Assembly: GCF_021462225.1 (NCBI RefSeq)
Contig: NC_061813.1
Coordinates: 17,942,442 to 18,006,441 of the forward strand
Direction: 5' to 3'
Length of the DNA stretch: 64,000 bases
Source: Girardinichthys multiradiatus
Taxonomy: Eukaryota > Chordata > Actinopteri > Cyprinodontiformes > Goodeidae
The position numbers and the translations under genes were made by a program. This document shows positions 23,626-36,900 of the stretch, in pieces (position 1 is the stretch's first letter; each line of letters opens with the position of its first letter). The notes under the pieces are model-generated. The model searched no databases. It worked only from the letters and a program-made list of their open reading frames with translations, and was not told the DNA's origin.

Positions 23626-26320
23626 AGTTGGAACAGGACAAATGTAAAACAGTTAATACCATTAATACCTCCAATAAAACACTCATTGATGTGAGTAATT
23701 TGCTCATAGACTCGTTTGCAAGGTGTTCTGAGGTGAAAGTGATAACCAAAAGGGATGTTTCCTTGACTCCTCTTTTCTAACTCTCCACACTCTCCCCTTT
23801 TTAATGTGACAGTGATTGATATGGACACATGCAACTAAGTGTAAGCCCATATACACATTTGTGAATACACACACAGAGAGTACACACCATAAGGCACCCT
23901 GTCAGGTATCCAATACTCAATGCTACTGAGAAGAGAAGAGAAAAAGCCTTGGTTATTCATGTGTGATAGTGCTGCTGCAGAAGCCCCAGCTGGCTCCCAC
24001 AGAACTACGTCAGTAGGTGTGTGTGTGTGTTTGAAAAAGCAAAAAGGAGAACACATAAATGTGTGTCAGGGATAACTGAGTGTGTGTGGGAGAGAAAATG
24101 TGTGCATGCACATCTGTCAGTTTGAACAAATTCACTCACCTGTGACGTCCTCATTCAGTCTCTGTAAGCCGTCACTGAGAGTGCTCCTCTCATGGGTCAA
24201 GGCCACACACACACACACACACACACACACAGGAAAAGAGGGAGTCATATCAGCCATGGGCAGGTGTTGAGATCACTGACTTCTGAAGAGGATTTCACCT
24301 ATGGCTGTTTGAACCTGTGCCACCTATTTTCACGCAATGGTAATGAACGCTCTTCCCTTGCTCTCCGAATGCGTGTATGAGTGTGTACGTCAGAAAAAAG
24401 AAAAAGACCTGGAACAGAAAATAGGGTGGATGGAAAATCACAACAGTCAGAGGGAGGAAAAATAAGCTCCCTTTTGAGGCTTTGATATTTGTCCTTTTCC
24501 CTTTGAATTGTGCAGATCATGTCGGTGAGTCCTCAGTTTTGTCTGGGAAATCACAGAATAAGCTTTGTATGAGTGACAGTGATGATGTATCTGCAGGACA
24601 AAAACTCCCACACATACAACCCTGATAAAGTGATGCTGCATTCTTCCATCTAGTGGCCATATATGCACACATACACATGCATTTGTAAATGCATGCAGTA
24701 TTGGTCAGAAACTCATATGTTCAAGGATATAATATGAGAATAATATATTCAAAAACTGAAGTATGTATTGTATTTTAAATTGGATAGTATATATTATTTA
24801 GTAACAACATATAAACCCAGAGATGTGTTATTTTGCAGAAATTATTGATATGGGTAAACAAAACGAGCACTTGTAAAAAACTTGTGAAGGACACGTATGT
24901 TTTCTTATGAAGTAATATTAAAAATGATCTTTCCCTCTTCGAATGCATTCGTTGTGTTGCAAGCAAGACCTTATCTTTATCACCATGTCTTATCGAATTA
25001 GAGGATTATGAAAATATTTTAATAACACATCATAATCCACCTTTTAGTAACCAAAATTCATGCTGACCTGAGAGTGAACTCCTGGCCCCTTTGATTGGCT
25101 GTCAACACCTTCCTCAGAAACTCATGCCTCGGCAACAGATTCTTCCACTGCAAGGGCAAACTAATGCACACCACTTCTCCACTGCCAAGTCCCTTTCTCA
25201 TGTATGTATGCAGCAACTTGCATCAGGTGCAAAATAATTCAAGCATTGTCCAATTTCATCAGTTTTACCCTTTGTATTTCAATGAATAATTCATATTTCT
25301 GTGTGTGTTGAATGTCATGCACTTATGGTCTGGGTGAAGCATGCAGCTGCCTCTTCATGCAACAATTATGTCATTATAGAACTGATAATTGGCCTCCATG
25401 CAGTACTGTGAAAACACACACATCCACACATTCATCATGGCCAAGCAGGTAAGTACGTAACTGCATGCACATGTATTAGACCCAGTGTTCCTCAGACATA
25501 CTGCAATGATTTCATATTTTAATTGGGCTAAATTTCCTCTTCCACAGTTATCCATGTATAGAATCAGACAGAGATGCATAACTTGAAACTTTTATCTTTT
25601 TCTCCTAATTAACCTATTTTAGTCCAGATTCTCACGACAGCCAGCTAATGGGCCACTGTGGTGTAGTGGTGTGAAAACAGAAAGTGGTCATTGAGGTCAC
25701 CCCAGTCTCTCCGTCTCACAGACACAGAACAGTTTTCCTTTTGGCTATTACTGCTCATCCCGCTGTTGCTTTGGCATATCAGCAGTGCTGCTGGTGCGAG
25801 ATGGAAATAGGCTGCTTTATTAATGGAGATCACTCTTAAGAAATGCTTCGTTCTTGTGTAGGCAGAGAGCTCATGTAAACTTAATTTAATTTCTGCTTTT
25901 AGTGACATCTAAACACCATGTGGCTTGGGATAAATCATTCTTTGGTATATAGGTAAGGTTGATAATTTTTTGTACATTTTGTTGTTAAGCCATTCGTTTC
26001 TTTATATTTATTTGGCTGCTCTAGTATGAACTCAATAACATTTCTATAATAAAATGCTTTTTTTTTTTTTAGGGAGTTTTAGCCCATTCATAGATTATCG
26101 TTGCATTTTATTTATTAGGTGACCCCGTGTTTTATGAAAAGGAAGATAACTGGCAATTATCTGCTTTAAGATACTAAGCATTGCTAATGAAAAAAACAAA
26201 AAACAAGTCATATTTTGTGGAAAATAATTAAAATTATAAAATCTGGAACACAGAAAATCAATTGGCATTTATTTTTATTTGTGCTAAATAGCATAGCATA
26301 GCCATCATATGTTTTTTTAT
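23626..26320. other. intergenic DNA with a CA repeat
   Basis: There is a (CA)n run at 24204-24231 and TG-rich stretches near 24020 and 24080. No coding potential was recognised: the open frames here are short and low-complexity. Confidence 0.5.
24204..24231. repeat. (CA)n microsatellite
   Basis: Fourteen CA units in intergenic DNA upstream of DAP. Confidence 0.95.
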
Positions 26321-26324
26321 ATGC

Positions 26325-27303
26325 TTTTGAAGTTTTCCACATTTTGTCAAAGTTCAGTGTGATTTATTGGGATTTTGTGTGACTAACTAACACAAAGTGA
26401 ATTGTTTTTCTGAAACAGAAGGACAATATTACATGGTTATCCCATTTTTTTTAAACAACCCTAAAATGTGTGGCTTGGATATCTACTGTGACGCTTTTAC
26501 TGTTAGAACCCTAGTGTAACCTGATGCCTTCTGAAGCCACCTAATCAATAAATAGCTGTTCTGTGAAGGCCTCGGAGGTTTATTAGAGTATTTTTAAACA
26601 ATAAGCATCATGAAGATCAAGAACCACAGCAGTAAATACAGGGATAGTTGTGAATAAGTTTAAAGCAGGGTTAGGATATAACACAGTATCCCAAGCTTTG
26701 GACATCTCAATGAACACTCCTCAGTACAACTGTTAACCTACCAACATATGGCCATCCACCTAAACCTAAAGGTGGGCAAGAGAGGCCATTAGACAGAGAA
26801 ACAGTCATGAGCCCCACGTAAAATCTGGGTGTGGCAGGAAACTAAATCTGCACTTCACCCTGAACACAACATCCCTGCAGTAAAACATTGGGGTGGATAA
26901 TAGTGCTTATCTTCAGCAACAGAAGAAAATCATTTAATGGAGTAAGTGGCTGAGGCTAAATATGAGTCTATCCCAAAAGAAACCCTAGAAGAGGATGCTA
27001 AAATGGACAAAAAAAAAACAACTTCATCTGTCTCTAGATCTATTATAGTAGAGCAATACTCCGGTGGCCGCAAATGCAGTAAAATGTGATCATACATAAG
27101 TATTATTTCAGGGGGCTGAATACAAATGCATACCAAAAATTAACATTTTGTAAAAATATTTGGAAAAACATGTATCTATTTCCTCTCACTTCCCAATCAT
27201 TTGCTTATTTGTGATCGGCTAGCACATAAAGTCCCAGTAAGAATGTTATGTAAGAAAATGGGAAAAGGTTCGATGGGTCTGAATACTTAATCAAAGCATC
27301 GTA
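26325..27303 (+). mobile_element. decayed Tc1-like transposon, internally deleted
   Basis: Sense copy of the same family. It has the leader with AGCTGTTCTGTGAAGGCCTC at about 26550, ATGAAGATCAAGAACCACAG at about 26609, the segment GTTTAAAGCAGGGTTAGGAT and a terminus GAATACTTAATCAAAGCATC. Much of the central transposase is gone. It ends about 350 bp before the DAP promoter. Confidence 0.8.
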
Positions 27304-27619
27304 GTAGGCTTCACATAGATAATAAAGCCACGTAGGACTTAGCTTTTACACAGTATAAAGTCGATCAGACACAGACAGGTTTGGTTTTCTGTTGCGCTAT
27401 TTCATGTATATGGAACTTGCCAAAGATAATCACATTTTTGATTAATAACAGAAAATGATTTTAGGGATGTTTTCTGTTTAGGAATGTTTTTATGTCACCT
27501 CATTATCTGTGATAGTAGGATGTAATTGTGTTGCTAAAAACATTGCTGTTATCTCTATCGTGTCTTTTTTGATAAAAGATTTTATCAAATGATAAAGATA
27601 GGTATCCTTATGGTACCTT

Positions 27620-27859
27620 TTGGAGGAGCGCCTCAGTTCCTCGGTTAACTTTTACAGAGACGTACGACTACACGTCAGCGCGCTTTTGCACGGTCCCGCA
27701 TGACGTCATCGCGCATCATTTCCAAACAATGCTCAGGAAAAAGCCACGTTGACGATCCAGACTGAACAGTAGTGCACAGTTTGAGACAGAATAAAGCAGG
27801 GATTTGCTTTATTGGACGGTTCGGTTCCTGCTCGCAGCACTCGGCACATCAGAGCAGCC
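27620..27859 (+). promoter_or_regulatory. DAP promoter region with palindromic CRE
   Basis: CpG-bearing sequence precedes the DAP start codon in otherwise CpG-poor DNA. At 27701-27708 lies TGACGTCA, the full palindromic CRE/ATF site, embedded in GCATGACGTCATCGCGC. A second ACGTCA occurs at about 27672. No TATA box is obvious. CREB/ATF binding is inferred from the motif alone, and the transcription start is not visible. Confidence 0.6.
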
Positions 27860-27914
27860 ATGTCGTCGCCCCCGAAGGAGAAAGTGGAAACCAAAGGCGG
27901 ACATCTCCCTGCAG
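27860..27914 (+). CDS. DAP: DAP coding exon 1
   Basis: 18 codons and one base, from the ATG to donor GTAAAC. It encodes the conserved N-terminus including the Ser3 position. Confidence 0.96.
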
Positions 27915-30900
27915 GTAAACTTCCCTGTCTGGTTGTGCTGCTTTTATTCAAATGCTTCTCATAGACCCGAGGGCCCGTGTTTCTGCACAGCCTCCAACCA
28001 AGGATCACATGATTCCGAATATTAGTCATGCAGTCCTTGTACTGGCAGATCCCAGCTCTTAACACATTCAGATTGCGTGCTGTAATGATCTGGCATATTT
28101 CCCTGTTTTGCACGTTTCCCTACTTCCTGATTGGCCTAAGATCTCTTAGGATCACACAGAGTGGAGCAATTATAACAAGTAATCACTGCACACCGTTGCA
28201 AGTCTTGAAAATTGCAGTGCTGTGAGGATATGGCTGCGGGGTAGGCTGGGGAGGGCGACAGATAAAGCATACGTGGACAAGAGCAGTGTGGCAGTGGGCC
28301 ACAGCAGCCCGGCCACACAGTCAGATAAAGAATGGCCCTCGGACCCGACCTGTGATAAGAGGGTGTCCCGTAAAGGACATCTAGGTCGCCGTGTCTCAGT
28401 CTTTCGCAAATATGCAGGCTTGTTTTTATGGTGCAAAGCTTTTACTGTCAGGTTTCTGTCAAATGAAAGTCCCCAAGTAGTAAAGTTCAAAGGCCAGATC
28501 AGCTACAAACAAGCTGTTCTTCATCTACCAGAAATCTGTCTTCTTTCGTTTTAGCTTTAAATTGGTCTTCAGGTAGCTTGCAGTGGCTGATCCCCAATTC
28601 TTGAGTTGCGTCCTTTGATTTAGAATATATGTTAGGAAACTTTTCAAATATTGCATGTTTTAACAAATAATTTCATCTAAAAGATGGATCACGCATGACA
28701 GATCCTAAAAAAAAAAAAAAAGTTTTCAGATGATACCAGGATCATGTATGTAGGTTAAAAGGTAAGAGTTACAGCGTTTTAAAATAATGAAATTCTAGGG
28801 AAACGTATGACCCCCCCTTGTAATCTACTGTCAAAAAATTGCTAAGTTAAAAGAAGATGGATAATGCCATAAATCGTTTAATAAATGATCATTTAAAAGT
28901 GATCTTCCTTTTTAATAGGTAGATCTAATGTCAGGTTTGTGACTTGTAATCCACGTTACTGTAGAAAATATTTCCACCATTAAACACAGCGACAGAATAT
29001 TCTTCAACATTTTTCTCACTCTAAACATGATAGCAACATCTGAAATCACTTTTAAACCTCCGGTTCATGAAAATCTGATTGAACATTGAATCTTCGGCAA
29101 ATGTAAAACTTTACTTCATTTTTAATAAACCTTTGATAAACAGTAGTGACGCATTTAGCATTGTGCTATATGAGTTCCCTACATATTGTGGTAAAGCGAT
29201 GAGGTAATCCTTGCATGTGTGTGTTGCAGTAAAAGCAGGAGGGATGAGGATAGTGCAGAAACATCAGCCAACTCCTGCACCAGAGCCGCCTCAGAAAGAT
29301 GACGAGGAGGAGTACGTCAGCAGCAGGTAACACAGCATGGGTGGACCACGAGGCTTTTAATAGCTTCTCATATTCACTAATGTTTCTTTCAGAACAGTTT
29401 ATTTCCACAAACTATGCATGTAACAGCTTTACATTTTAAAGTAAAAAAAAAAAAAAAGCTAAAGGAAAAACCTTTATCATTAATTGTGCAGCAAAACTAG
29501 AGGACTGGTGCATGTGCTTGGTTTCACCTCAATCAAAGGTGCTGCCAACCTGACCTTTTATGAAGCATTAGTCACTTTCAGAGTTGCCGCGTCTAATTTT
29601 AATGTTGGCAACAGTTATGCAAACTTAACAAAAATGACCTAGTCGGTGTGTGGTGGTAATATTAGAACATGCTGCACATTATGGCCAATAAGAGTTTGAA
29701 ATAAACAGCGAAGTTTGCTAACCCCACACAAAACATTTGGAAATAAAGGGAATGATAAAGTAAACAAAAAAAAAAAAAAGCATAGGAGTGATCAAAAAGG
29801 TTAGCTTCAAGAGAGGCTTTTTCCTCTGATCACTGAGAGACTTCCATGTTCACATCATTAGAAACAATTTACATGATTGTCTTTAGAATGTAGATCTTTT
29901 CTAAGTTAAAAACAAAAGCCCAGAACTGTAGGTTTTCTTCAGCATAGAGGTAGCTTTTGCACATTTTTAATCCACATTGTTTGATACACCACTTTAAAAT
30001 TCATGGTAGAAATCAATAAAGTGATATCTATCTCTATTTAAGCTTTATCAAGTAAGCCAGAGGAATAAAGGTTGACGGGGACTAGAGTTTTTTAATTGTG
30101 GTTAAATTGGTCAAAGCTTACAAAAATGCTCCAAACAGGCAAACTAAACAGTCGGATGGAAATGAGAAAGGCATGCACAATAAGTACAGGCAGAAAAAAA
30201 AAAAAAAAAGAGTCCATCGAGATGCAAGACCAACATAGAGAAAGATTCTCATAACACAACTGTAAAGTAATGTAAAATGTCCACATATTCACAATGTCCT
30301 TCTTATGAGACGCTAGTAGTTGTTTAACAGATTGAGTGAGATTCCGTTCAAGCAAGGCGTAAATGTGGTGATTTGTACGTTGGTAATTAAATGCGGGGCC
30401 TATAATTGCTACCAAGCAATTTAGCAGCTTTCTCTTTTCTATAAGCCGGGCTGTACGCATTTGCTCCAGGCCTTTTTTTGCATTCTTGCTTGCTCATTTA
30501 GTAAACAACATGATAACTGCATAATTACTGCATTAACATGAGCACCCATTCAGCAGTCACTTTTGTTTGCGGTAAACAGCGGCAGTTGGCATGTTTCACA
30601 TCAGTTTCGGGGCATCGATCATTGTCAAGCTCGGCTTTTGTTGCCTTAAAGCCTTTTATTTTATTTATTATTTGTCTAGTCACGGCGTTCTGTTGAGAAG
30701 GTGTGCTGCATGCTGCTTCTGATCTCCTCAAAAACTCCTCCTTTCTGGGCTTGCTCAATATTCATGAGGCCCCGTCAGCTATATGCATATTGGTACAGGT
30801 GCTGCATTCGCACAAGGTGTTTGTGTGGATGTGTGTGTTAAATGAGTGGTGATAAATGACAAGTGACAAGCACTACACAGCAGAGAGCAGGGTTCAAGAA

Positions 30901-33900
30901 CATTGCCAACTGCTGGGAAATTTTCTGGGGCTGTACTTCACAGAGCCAGATTGGCTGATCACTTCCTCAATGTTCCTCATCCAATCTTCTTGTTTTTTGA
31001 GCGTGTTTTCTGTAATTTAGCGCAGGAAGATAAGGCAGTCTCATCATTGCCAGTTATTAATTATTACCTTTTTGTTTCCATTTTCTTTGTGCCAAGACGA
31101 GCAGCAAAAGACAGACCTCAACGTAAAGCGTGTGGCTGAGTAGCGAAAGAAAGGGAAAAACAGACTTGGTTTCTTTTTTAATCGCCTGGTAGAGATGAAG
31201 TTTCACAGCAGAAATGTCGGAGGAACTGACTCAGCTCAGGGTGTGGCAGCTTATCCGATCTTATAAATATGTACTTCCTTATTTTGAGATGCTAGTTCAC
31301 AGGACATGGTGTTGTAAAGAGCGTGCTGAAAATGTGAGGCTGCTATTTATTTATTTTTTACAGCCTTGCAGGGTTGCTTTCAAAATATTTGTTCAACCTC
31401 GTCTTAAATTTGAGATTTTTAGCTGAAAATGACAAAACATTCTTTGGTTTTCTGGTTGTTTTATTCCAATTTTGATGTAATTCACTGTTGGATGAGTATG
31501 TGTTTACTGTTCTCACGGTGATATGCTTGATGAAAGGCCAGGAACTCAATGATTTTTGCTTTAAAATAAAAAAAAAGAAATCATTCTCACTTTATAATGG
31601 AACCAGGCTTGAAGACATGTACAGGTGGGAAATGCACTTTTTTTTTTCTGGTACTGGTAAACTAACTCACCAGAGTCCCCCCAGGTACTAAGTGATTTAT
31701 TACCACCCTTTGTAAAGATGTGGAAAAAGCCTTCAATTTAGTTATTCTTTTATTGCAGTATTAAGCTGCATAATATATCAAATTCCACGTGACATTGCAG
31801 TATCAATATCTGCAATATCACGGTCAGAGGACTGCTCCTAATGTCCACGACTGATGTATATCTTTTGCGGCCGACATTCTAAAACTCCCAGAGAGTGGTG
31901 AGGAAATAAAAGTAGCAGGAAAATGTGGGTTTATTGTTTGGATATTGTCACTCCGCTTTAAAGCAATAGTACTGCAATGAAACATTTTCCTGATACCATG
32001 CAGCCCTGTTGCAGAACCTTATACTGAAAAAACCCAACCTTTAACTTGAGCACATTTATTCATCAGGTTAAAAAAAACAAAAACTTGTAGGAATATATAT
32101 AGATTTTTTTTTAAATCCCCAGTGGCACCCTCTCTGTCAGTAGTTTGTGTAGCCCCCTTTTTGCCAGAAGGACATAACTTAATCTTCTCCTCCAACATTT
32201 TATGAGGTTGAACCACACAGAGAGAGGGATCTATGACATCTTTCCCCAATGTCTATAGATCATCCAGAACCCTGATTCCTCTCTTCTTCTCAGCTAATCT
32301 GACATGTTTTCTATGGGATTTAGGTCTGTGTAGTGTTATAACCATGGAAGAAAGTTTATTTTGTGTTTTGTGAACCATTTATGTGTTGATTTGTCCGTCA
32401 TTGTCCTGTTAAATAAACCCAGTGCCATCCCACTTTCAGTTTACCAGTAGAGTCCAGAGTTCACATTGTCATTCTTTCTAACAAGGGGCTTCTGGAAGAG
32501 AAACGTGCCTATAGCATCACAGATGCTACACCATACACAACAGTAGGCATGAGGTGCTTTCATATTCATCCTTTGCTGTACACCAGAACTACTAGGAGAT
32601 TTTGTTGCTGAAATGTTTAATCTTAGTCTCATTTTACCAAAGAACAAAGTTCCAGTCAAAGTCCTTGTACAGTTTAGAAACTCCACATGCTTACCTCTGT
32701 GGTAGTAGGACTGAAACTCCCAAACAGCCAGTCATATAGGCAGCATCTAATGGTTGCTGTGGAAACTTGGAGTCTTCGTAGCAGTTTGTCAACAGTGAGC
32801 TCTGGGTCTTTTTCCACTTCCCTTCCCATAATCCTGACTAGTAACACAGTTGGTCCTTGTCAAGCCCAGAGGCCGGCGGTTAAGAGTAATGGACCTCTAA
32901 GTCACATTATCTTTATACCAAAGGAAAACAGAAAATTATGGATTACCAATTAGAAATTGGTAGAAGCTCTGGTCATGCTCCAGTTACATTTAGTTTATAT
33001 GGATTGGAACAGGTACAGTTTATTGTGTCACCAATAATTTTGTTAAAAACGTTTGCAATCAAAACAAAGGTTTAATTTTTTTACTCAGTATTTTAGTGTG
33101 AGATTATGCTGCGGCCATGAAAGATCAATATATTTGAAGAATTTCTGTTAGGAAATGTAGCCCGCTCTGTTTTTGCCTTTTGTAATTTAATCAATAAAAT
33201 TTCCTCCTGGCAGTTCTGTAGAGCTTCCAGCCCAAGAAGTGAAAGCGTTCCCTGAGCTATGTAAAGAAATTAAACATGTAGTGGATCATAATTACAGAGG
33301 AGGCCCCGTCTGACACCTCTTTTCTCCCTGATAAACTCTTGATTTTGGCGCATAAAAAAAAAAGACAGCTTATCTTTTTAACTGAAAATCACCTGCCAAC
33401 ATGTCCAAGAGCATAGGTTGGGTAGCACCACTGGGCCAGTCAGAACAGTAAGTGAAATTTACGTGCAGTGTGTCTCTGTCAGGCTGAGAATCAATGGTGG
33501 TGGTGGTGGGGGTCGCAGCCAGTCAACGAAGCGTCGTAGTCAGGGGAACACCTGCTGTAACCAATCTAACCGAGATGGACGGACAGGCCACGGACTGAGC
33601 GATGGATAGATGAGGAATTATGGTTAAGAGGAGGCAGGAGGATTATCATTATGGCACAAGGAGTGTCATGAAAATATAGAGATAGATGTGGCAGGTAAGT
33701 GATGGTGGAGATGAGTTGAAAGGAAGCAAATGCATGATGGAGACCCAGGAGAGACATCCTGCTTACTGACTGTCAGATGAATTTGTTACTGAAATACACC
33801 AGCGGTAAATCTGCTGCACAGTCGGACAAAATGTGTCTTCATTTTCCTTTATAGTTCTGCCAGTGGATTAGAGACAAAGTGCAAGAGCTCATCAGACAAA

Positions 33901-36900
33901 TCAGTTAAAATTTGACTTTATCCATTCAGGTGAAAACAGCTCACTTCCTGTATTTTTGGAAGAATAAAAGCAGGTGCTGCTGAACTTGCTGCACTAACAC
34001 ACTGCATATGTTCAGTTAGCTGACAGCTCATGGTGGAAAAAAAAAAAGTTGCAAGGAGAAAAAGAAGGAGAAGGCATTGGGTGGAGGACGAGCAACAGGC
34101 ATCTGTTTCCAGGGCAACCACCACCTCGCCCACGGCAACAAACTTCCTGCTCCGCTGAAGCAGCGAGAGATGGGAGGGCTGGGTGGGGTAGCGGAGGCTG
34201 GGGCTTTAGAGCTAACAGCAGAGTGAGAGAAATGCCCAACAAATAAACTCATGCTCATTTTACCCTTTGTCTTGTTGGTTTAGATTTGCTTTGTGTTGCT
34301 CTTTTTTTTTTTTCTTTTGTTGTAAACTCTTACTCATCAACTGTGACAGTACAACACAAACAACCCGCCCACCCCCACCCCCCCATGGATGTTGCACAGC
34401 TCTCTACTGCCCCCTGCAGCCTCACGCCGGTTCAAAATTCTGCCACGTCTGCCTGGGATCACAAAACCACAGCAGAAACTGTGTTCTCTAACTTTCTCTG
34501 CTTGTCTTCTCTTTTACTGATTTCTTTTTTTTTCTTATTGACTCAGGCAGTAAGTGAGAGAATATGTGGCAAGCACTTTTTGAAGACAGGTTTTTATTTA
34601 TATGACTTAAAAATCTAAGATTTAAACAGTTTTAAAATGTTTTTTTTTTTTTTTTAAATCATCCACTGGCTTGTTTTCAGTCTTTCTGGACCATATACTG
34701 CAGTTAATATTGCCTTCTTACACCTTTATTGGCCTGCTCGTGTGTTCATTTTCAATCAGCTGTCACATTTGTAGTACGAGCATATTCCTTTTGCCCGCCG
34801 CAGTTTAGCTGACACGTTCATCCGCATAAACAAATAGAGTAAATTGCCAAATATGCAACTATTTTTCTGGCAGTGGCTGATGTATTCCCCTTAGCTTTAA
34901 AATGTTGCAAACGTGATTTTTTTTTTTTTTGTCCCACGCTTACACCTAGTAGAGTTTCTGCTCGAATAAGGGAACACTTATGCTGCTAAAACAACATGGT
35001 TTACTTAATTGAATTGCTAATAGAGTGACTCTCAACTTCACATTTTGAGTGCCAAGCCAGCACAAGATGTGTGATATTCATACATACAAATATTCACATT
35101 GAGACAAGTAGCAGGAGACTTTTTTTTTTGTGCCAAGACTTTAATTGCAGAGATCAATGCTAGACTGTTGTGAGGAAAACACTTAACTGGACAGGAAATT
35201 CAGAGTGATTAAAACAAGTTGATTCCGTTCCTCTAAACAGCTGATAACTCCAAAGGTGCAAACATTTTGAAACTTTTTGTCTTTTCAACATATTTTGGTT
35301 GCTCATAGGCTCAGCATTAGTTAGAAATGTTTGCTGCTGTGCTTTATGTCTTTGAGGGGAGTTTGAAGGTGGTTAACTGTACTCCTGCTGCCGTAAAATT
35401 AGACGGCACTCGTTTGTCACGCCAAGGTCGATACTCACTTGAGGTTCCGCTTTCTGCCTTCCTCCTCCTCATCTTTTTCTCGGCCACCATCCTTTTCCTC
35501 TGTGTGTGAGTGAGGACTTAGTTCCCTCTCTCCTTCAGCCTATTCCATCTCCTCTAACGGTCAGTCATTATTAACGCATTTGGCTCCCTGTTTTCACTGT
35601 ACGCTTCCATTTCCCTTTTCTGCCTCCTGCATCTGCCCTGACCCGCATTTACCCCTCATGTCCCTTCTTGCGTTCCCTGAATGTTCGTCTTTTATCCTCC
35701 ACTTTCTACCTCTTCCATCTTTCCTCCTCCTCGTAATTCTCCTTCTCTCTGATAGCCGCTTCTCCTCTCCTGCTCTCCATCTGCAGCCTGTGAGAACCAG
35801 TGTTTGGCCAGAATGAATGGGGTCTATTTAAGCTGCTGGCAGGTCCATCCGCTGTGTGACTGTGTGTGTGCATATGGGTGTGTTTGTGCCCCGAGAGAGG
35901 GTAAAACTGCAGGTGTTTTGACAGCTTGGGATGTCCGTTTTTTTGGCATCTCCCCAGGGTGTGCATTTGTGTTTGGATTAGTTTAACCTGTCCTCATTCC
36001 AGAAGCACTTTTCTTAATAAACCTCTTCTTTTTTTTTTTTTTTTTTCTTTTTAGCCCTCCGAAGGTCCCTGTGATTGTTTCTGGAGTAGTCACAAAGGTA
36101 AGACTTTTGTGAAAAATGGAGATTGAGTTATATATACATTTTCATGTTTTTGTAAATACCATGTTCTCCTTAAACCTTGTTTTTAGTCAAGGTTAACCAG
36201 GTAACCAGACAAGATGAAAGGTTTTGAGGATCAGTAATAAGAAAAAGTAGGAGATTAATGAGCAGTGCAGCTATTATCAGGGGAAATAATGTGATAAAAT
36301 GAAGATGGAATAGGATCAATAATCTTCTTACAGCACCACTTTTTCTCCGAACAAACCACCAAGTTAATTTTACATCTCTGTAATGCAGTTTGGGTAAATG
36401 GTAAACATTGCTATGCTCCTTATACCCCTGGTGAGTTCATGTGTCTGTCAGCGTAGACCTGTCATTTTTGAAAAGCGCCTCAGTGTTTTTGTTTTTATTG
36501 TTATATTGTATTTTGTAGGGGGTTTTATTTCCTGCAAAGGTTTGTTTATTTCTTTTTACGTGGGAGTCTCCTTGACAGCCAGAATGGTTCCAATCCCTGC
36601 CTTCCACGTGCGTCTATCAGACCCGGCAGATTGTTTGCGGAAGATCGCAGTGATATTAGAATGTGACAGGCATCCCATTTATCCCTCAATCCTCCTCGAG
36701 CCTTCCCATTCGCCCCTATCGCTGAGATCAAACCTGCAGGCTAGCCGTGCCCAAAGCCCCAGGAAAACCTTTTAGGAGCTAAGTGAAACACTTGAGTGTA
36801 TGTGTGTTTGGGGAAAGGACCACTCCTGTGTGTGGAGTTTTTCTGTTTCTGTTCCAAAATGTTTCTAGAAAAAAACAAAATATCTGTCGCTATGTTTAGT

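Noticed and set aside
27560..27595. 10-bp AT-rich inverted repeat (TTTGATAAAA type)
   Set aside because: Common by chance in AT-rich DNA. It has no T-tract or gene context to give it a role.
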